Origin: BOG-1155 sp050012495
GTDB lineage: Bacteria; Desulfobacterota; Syntrophorhabdia; Syntrophorhabdales; WCHB1-27
Direction of reading: 5' to 3'
DNA length: 64,000 bases
NCBI GenBank assembly: GCA_050012495.1
Contig: JBEKHB010000005.1
Location: 36,482 to 100,481 of the forward strand
The position numbers and the translations under genes are program-made. Under the pieces are notes generated by a model, which worked only from the letters and a program-made list of their open reading frames with translations, was not told the DNA's origin and ran no database searches. The stretch's first letter is position 1, and each line of letters opens with the position of its first letter. Shown one piece after another: positions 60,756-64,000 of the stretch.

Positions 60756-61394
60756 ATGATAAAAGGGACAAAAAAACGAGCACTTACCGAGAAGCAGAAA
60801 TCGGAGAAGAAGGTGCTGGCGATTGCCGCGGCGGCCGCCAAATTCTTCAGCGCGAAGGGCTATGTTGAGACAAGTATGGAGGATATCGCGGCGGCGGCGA
60901 AAATCAGCAAAGGCGGAATGTACCACTATTTCGGAAGCAAGTGTGACATCCTCTACTTTATTTCGTCCACTTTTATGGATTTCGTACTGCACAATATGCA
61001 GCAGGACCTGGAAAAGGCAGAGGATCCTGAAGAGAGGCTGCGGCTTATTATCTTCACACATGTAAAGACTTACAGCGAACATATGTATATGGCAAAAACG
61101 ATTCTCAACGAGGCCCATAACCTGCCATCACCCAGACTTAAGGAGATTAAGTCCAAAGAAAAAAAATACTACGATGCCATTGCCGGGACTCTCTCCTCAT
61201 ACATAGGGCCCACGGTTGACAAAGACACCTTGACGGTTCTCACGTTCAGTCTCCTCGCTATGTGCAATTGGATTTTTGCCTGGTATAATCCTAAGGGCAA
61301 TATCAGCCCCGGGAGACTGCCCCAGATTATCTTCGATTGGTTTATCAGATCATTGAAAACTGCCGGCTCCAGGGTCCGTAATAAAGACGAGTGA
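60756..61394 (+). CDS. TetR-family regulator
   Basis: A 212-residue TetR protein. The N-terminal helix-turn-helix is clear (AAAKFFSAKGYVETSMEDIAAAAKISKGGMYHYFGSKCDILYF); the C-terminal ligand domain is helical and has a KstR2/FadR-like feel. It is the probable repressor of the mutase operon through the operator at 54224-54254, and its ligand may be an acyl-CoA or an operon intermediate. ATG 60756 lies downstream of its own TTGACA promoter. Confidence 0.88.
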   Translation: MIKGTKKRALTEKQKSEKKVLAIAAAAAKFFSAKGYVETSMEDIAAAAKISKGGMYHYFGSKCDILYFISSTFMDFVLHNMQQDLEKAEDPEERLRLIIFTHVKTYSEHMYMAKTILNEAHNLPSPRLKEIKSKEKKYYDAIAGTLSSYIGPTVDKDTLTVLTFSLLAMCNWIFAWYNPKGNISPGRLPQIIFDWFIRSLKTAGSRVRNKDE

Positions 61395-61463
61395 TGGGCG
61401 ACGAGTTTAACGCAACGGGCTTCCTTATGCATGCCCTATCTATCTCACCATCATCAAATAACA

Positions 61464-61497
61464 TTGACAGGCCAGTTTTATCTGACTATACTAGTCA
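61464..61497 (+). promoter_or_regulatory. vapBC/phd promoter and palindromic operator
   Basis: TTGACA (61464-61469), 17 nt, TATACT (61487-61492). The palindrome TGACTA-TAC-TAGTCA (61483-61497) covers the -10, fit for antitoxin autoregulation. Confidence 0.6.
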
Positions 61498-61511
61498 TAA
61501 TAGAGGTGGCC

Positions 61512-61805
61512 ATGAAAACAGCACCCGTATCGGAGTTAAAAGCACATTTAAGTAAATATCTTGATCAGGTCAAGGCCGGCGCAGAGGTGCTTATCACTGA
61601 TCACGGTAAAACAGTGGCGCGGCTGACTCCTGTACCCAAAAATGAAGGCATGGAGACATCCTTGGCAGGGTTGGTAAGGGAAGGTTTGGTCAGAATGCCT
61701 TTTCACAAACTTCCCGCCGATTTCTTTGATATACCCCGTCCTCGCGATTTAAAGGGGTCCGTCAGAAAGACACTTCTCGACGAGAGATCATCACGAGACA
61801 GATGA
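61512..61805 (+). CDS. Phd/YefM-family antitoxin
   Basis: A 97-residue antitoxin (MKTAPVSELKAHLSKYLDQVKAGAEVLITDHGKTVARLTPV is the Phd/YefM fold) with a C-terminal toxin-binding tail. ATG 61512; the longer upstream frame is not part of the protein. It overlaps the PIN toxin gene by four bases and autoregulates through the operator above. Confidence 0.85.
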   Translation: MKTAPVSELKAHLSKYLDQVKAGAEVLITDHGKTVARLTPVPKNEGMETSLAGLVREGLVRMPFHKLPADFFDIPRPRDLKGSVRKTLLDERSSRDR

Positions 61806-62230
61806 AATTCTGGGACTCTTCCGCGATCGTGCCACTTCTTGTAGATGAATCAGCATCAGAGATAATGCGGGAATTGCTGAAAGCAGATTCCGAAATGGTT
61901 GTGTGGTGGGCCAGCCGGACGGAATGCCTCTCTGCACTGCATCGGAGGATGAGAGAGGGAAACATCAAAGCAGCAGAAGAGACGCAGGTTCAAAATATCC
62001 TCTCGGTACTGTCCGGTGCATGGGCCGAAGTACTGCCAACCGATTTTGTTCGTCAAAGGGCTGAACGCCTCCTTTCGGTCCATGCGCTGAGAGCCGCCGA
62101 TGCGTTTCAACTGGCTGCTGCCCTGGTATGGTCCAAGGAAGCAACGGCAGGACTCGAATTTGTCTGTTTTGACGATAATCTTTGCGAAGCAGCGTCAAAA
62201 GAAGGTTTTCTGGTCGTACCACGCACATAA
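61802..62230 (+). CDS. PIN-domain toxin (VapC type)
   Basis: A 142-residue PIN-domain RNase toxin: the acidic residues of the active site are in MKFWDSSAIVPLLVDE, in the middle (ASRTECLSAL), in HALRAADAFQLAAAL and in FVCFDDNL. Translationally coupled to the antitoxin. Intact. Confidence 0.86.
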   Translation: MKFWDSSAIVPLLVDESASEIMRELLKADSEMVVWWASRTECLSALHRRMREGNIKAAEETQVQNILSVLSGAWAEVLPTDFVRQRAERLLSVHALRAADAFQLAAALVWSKEATAGLEFVCFDDNLCEAASKEGFLVVPRT

Positions 62231-62548
62231 CAGCCTGTATGCGGGAGCGTGCCTATTCCGGTAAAAGTTGTCCTCTGTCCTCTAGTTTTTCCACAATCTC
62301 TACCCTCCAGACTCCACCATATTCAACGCTCGCGACCGGGCCTTCGGCGCGGATTCTCTCTTTCAGGCGTTACTTTCGGGAAGTGAAAGGAGTGAAGAAC
62401 GCGGTGCGTCAAGCGCAAAAACGGTCGTTTTTTGGCATTGTTTACTGCGTTTTACCCTCTTTTTACCCTCTTGTGCACGCATTTTTCACCGACCGCCTCG
62501 GCACCCCTCTTTAGGAGTCCCTTCTCTCACAAGCCTTTCCGAAGGGGT
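62231..62548. other. Intergenic without a gene
   Basis: About 320 nt after the PIN toxin. The only open frames have no ribosome site and no conserved look. Ends in repeats described below. Confidence 0.4.
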
Positions 62549-62574
62549 GTGCACGATTGTGCACGAAAGTGCAC
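62549..62574. repeat. Three GTGCAC repeats at 10-bp spacing
   Basis: GTGCAC at 62549, 62559 and 62569 (units GTGCACGATT, GTGCACGAAA, GTGCACGGTT), exact 10-bp spacing. Another TGTGCACGC lies near 62472. Could be a small iteron-like or regulator site, or a decayed hairpin array. A G-run follows. Confidence 0.5.
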
Positions 62575-62859
62575 GGTTTTAGGGGGGGGGGAGTGTTGAG
62601 TTGAATTACAAATTATTAATGTTGAATGAACGAGCACGACCGCCCGCGGGGTGCCAGGCAGTTAGTGGACGCTGGAGTGGCCGGTCCGGACAGGGGAGCA
62701 GCACCGCCCTCCGGACTGTTATCGCGGCTCAATTGTCAAAGAGCGACGCGGCCTCTGGGATCTCTGAAAACCGGCTCAAACGGGCCGGGCCGTGTCATCT
62801 CTTTAGGGCCTCTCAAAATGACTCCCGGTCTCATAAGATTCTCTCAGTTTCCGGCTATC

Positions 62860-62926
62860 CTGTCAAAGTGACAAGGAGGGGGGACAACCAGGGATGACAA
62901 GGAGAGGTGACAACCAGGACTGACAA
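62860..62926 (-). repeat. 13-bp tandem repeat array, inverted copy
   Basis: On the minus strand the units are TTGTCAGTCCTGG, TTGTCACCTCTCC, TTGTCATCCCTGG and TTGTCCCCCCTCC in 13-bp register, ending with TTGTCACTTTGACAG, the same last block as in the array at 27829-27913. Region 62600-63200 holds no convincing gene. Confidence 0.8.
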
Positions 62927-63215
62927 AGCATCTTTCTGAAAAAATGACACGACCCACGCTTCGGCGCGGGTGCCCCGGATGGGGAGCTGTCGAGCGTTTG
63001 TTTCTGAATTCTTCACTTGGAATCGTTTTCGATTCATGCAGTAGTATAAATGGCAAGTGCGCCACAAGTCTCTCGGAGCGTTGTGGCAGAGAAGAGCGAA
63101 GGACAGGGAGTTTCGGAACGTTGGGAAGCAAGGTCAGTAGGGGTTCCCCTGGAGGGATATATGTCAAAAATCTCCATAGCCTTTCAAGATCGAACCTCTG
63201 AAATGAGGTGGAGCA

Positions 63216-63446
63216 ATGGTAAAAGTGATATCTGTAGAACCCATGGGTGACTATAAACTCAAAATCGAACTATCAGGCGGCAGAAAAGGTGTCTTTGATG
63301 TCTCTCCGTATATTGACAATGGCGTATTCAAAGAATTAAAGGAGCCGGCATATTTCCGCTCTGTCAGGGCCGCCTTTGGAGGCATTATGTGGCCGCATGA
63401 ACAGGATTTCAGTCGGGAGACCGTGGACTGCGAGTTGCAGGCGTAA
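63216..63446 (+). CDS. DUF2442 protein
   Basis: A 76-residue DUF2442 member (VKVISVEPMGDYKLKIELSGGRKGVFDVSPYI; GIMWPHEQDFSRETV). Such proteins are often encoded with a DUF4160 partner and suspected to be toxin-antitoxin-like; no DUF4160 gene is here. ATG 63216 has GAGGTGGAG upstream. The region before (62930-63215) has no other clear gene. Confidence 0.82.
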   Translation: MVKVISVEPMGDYKLKIELSGGRKGVFDVSPYIDNGVFKELKEPAYFRSVRAAFGGIMWPHEQDFSRETVDCELQA

Positions 63447-63510
63447 TTGCCCCCCATGGCTCTCCCCATCGTGAATAACTGGAACCTACAGACACGCCAA
63501 CACAAGGTGA

Positions 63511-63831
63511 CAGGGCAAACGCATTTGGAAAGTCTCTACCCGCCGGAGCGTATGACACCCGTTCCCTCGCACGCAAAGCGCTCCGCTCCCAACCATCGTA
63601 CGGCGTCCCTTCGCTTGCTGCCGGACGGTGAGAACTTGAGCGGCCCACCGCGGAAGCCGTGTAGTATCTATCACACACAGGTGGGATGTCGCGGGTACCC
63701 GGCGTTCGGCAGCATCGCTTCGCGAACGCTCTTGTCCGCCTACGCTGGTTCGCGGTCGCTTGCGCATATGTGCTCAGGAAGGGCGCCATACGCTCCAGTC
63801 TAAATTGGGATTCCCAAATGCGTTTGCCCTG
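63511..63831. mobile_element. MITE-like element with terminal inverted repeats
   Basis: CAGGGCAAACGCATTTGG at 63511-63528 is exactly inverted at 63814-63831, and the similarity extends about 55 bp inward (GGAGCGTATG...CCC block at both ends). CACAAGGT flanks the element on both sides, as a direct repeat of target-site type. No transposase inside; 321 bp. Confidence 0.7.
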
Positions 63832-63911
63832 CACAAGGTAATCCTATATGGGAAAGAAGGGTTTATGGTAATATAGACTGTAAAAGTATTTCGATACGGG
63901 AAGGAGGCTTT

Positions 63912-64000
63912 ATGCCAATCATTCAGGTGCACCTCATCAAGGGAAGAACGGTAGATCAGAAGAGGAAGCTCGTGGCGAACATCACCGATGCCGTGGTGAA
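63912..64000 (+). CDS. 4-oxalocrotonate tautomerase family protein, partial
   Basis: The frame starts at ATG 63912 behind GGAAGGAGG and is cut by the window end after 29 codons. MPIIQVHLIKGRTVDQKRKLVANITDAV is a tautomerase-family N-terminus with the catalytic Pro1 (after Met removal). Function: keto-enol tautomerisation, often in aromatic degradation. Confidence 0.85.
   Translation, partial: MPIIQVHLIKGRTVDQKRKLVANITDAVV

Noticed and set aside
27718..62630. 15-nt direct match TTAATGTTGAATGAA as phage att sites
   Set aside because: A 15-nt identity is expected about once or twice by chance among all pairs in 64 kb, no integrase is present, and the segment contains the non-phage mutase operon.
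63409..63834. 141-codon minus-strand frame over the MITE-like element
   Set aside because: It coincides with the element and its terminal repeats; no transposase motif can be read.
1..64000. tRNA or rRNA genes
   Set aside because: No cloverleaf-like or rRNA-like sequence was noticed by eye; a covariance search was not possible here.

Overview
The window looks like chromosomal DNA of an anaerobic sulfate/sulfite-reducing bacterium, most probably a Desulfobacterota (deltaproteobacterial) lineage. The evidence is a nearly continuous dissimilatory sulfate-reduction island (end of qmoB, qmoC, dsrAB, dsrD, dsrN, dsrC, dsrMKJOP). The presence of dsrD together with the absence of dsrEFH and dsrL point to the reductive direction. 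A family- or genus-level name cannot be read from the sequence; a syntroph-like relative is plausible because of the adenosylcobalamin mutase/flavoprotein cluster near the right end.

Layout. 1-3.4 kb: qmoBC end, two tandem YkgJ-type cysteine-cluster proteins, one small unknown. 3.4-17.6 kb: a divergent LysR regulator, then dsrA-dsrB-dsrD-dsrN-(YHS mini-protein)-dsrC, a hairpin, a second DsrM/DsrK-like pair, a DsrE/YedF-like protein, an RsbRD N-terminal-domain protein, and dsrM-K-J-O-P. Together these make the siroheme sulfite reductase, its DsrC substrate/partner and the quinone-linked membrane complexes that reduce the DsrC trisulfide. 17.6-19.3 kb: secreted metallophosphoesterase. 19.5-21.8 kb: a minus-strand integron-type cassette array with two recognisable attC sites and no integrase (CALIN). 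22.1-27.7 kb: ornithine-lipid type acyltransferase fusion, phoB, pstS, a solitary RHH protein, an RlmL-like methyltransferase.

27.9-51.6 kb: a P22-like podoviral head/packaging/ejection module (terL, portal, scaffold, coat, gp10- and gp4-like plugs, tail spike, ejection proteins) without visible integrase, repressor, replication or lysis genes. It carries accessory genes: two paralogous PurD-like ATP-grasp enzymes, a glycosyltransferase-methyltransferase fusion and a GNAT protein. The coat gene is frameshifted and a second tail-spike start is truncated at the right edge. 51.9-53.0 kb: a base-composition outlier, an argC-like gene. 53.2-54.0 kb: two CBS-pair proteins. 54.2-61.4 kb: an apparent catabolic operon (glutamate-mutase-like E and S subunits, the MutL/GlmL-type ATPase, an MmgE/PrpD hydratase, a fumarate-reductase-like flavoprotein) followed by a TetR regulator, with TetR-like operator repeats in front of the operon. 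61.5-62.2 kb: Phd/VapC toxin-antitoxin pair. 62.2-64 kb: repeat-rich DNA, a DUF2442 protein, a 321-bp element with terminal inverted repeats (MITE-like), and the start of a 4-oxalocrotonate tautomerase gene cut by the window end.

Most notable for follow-up: the phage-borne ATP-grasp duplication with signs of gene conversion; the mutase that seems to lack the substrate-binding arginines of true glutamate mutase while sitting with a hydratase and a flavin reductase; the CALIN; and three families of short repeats (a GGGGACAC hairpin, a 13-bp tandem repeat in two inverted arrays, and the MITE).
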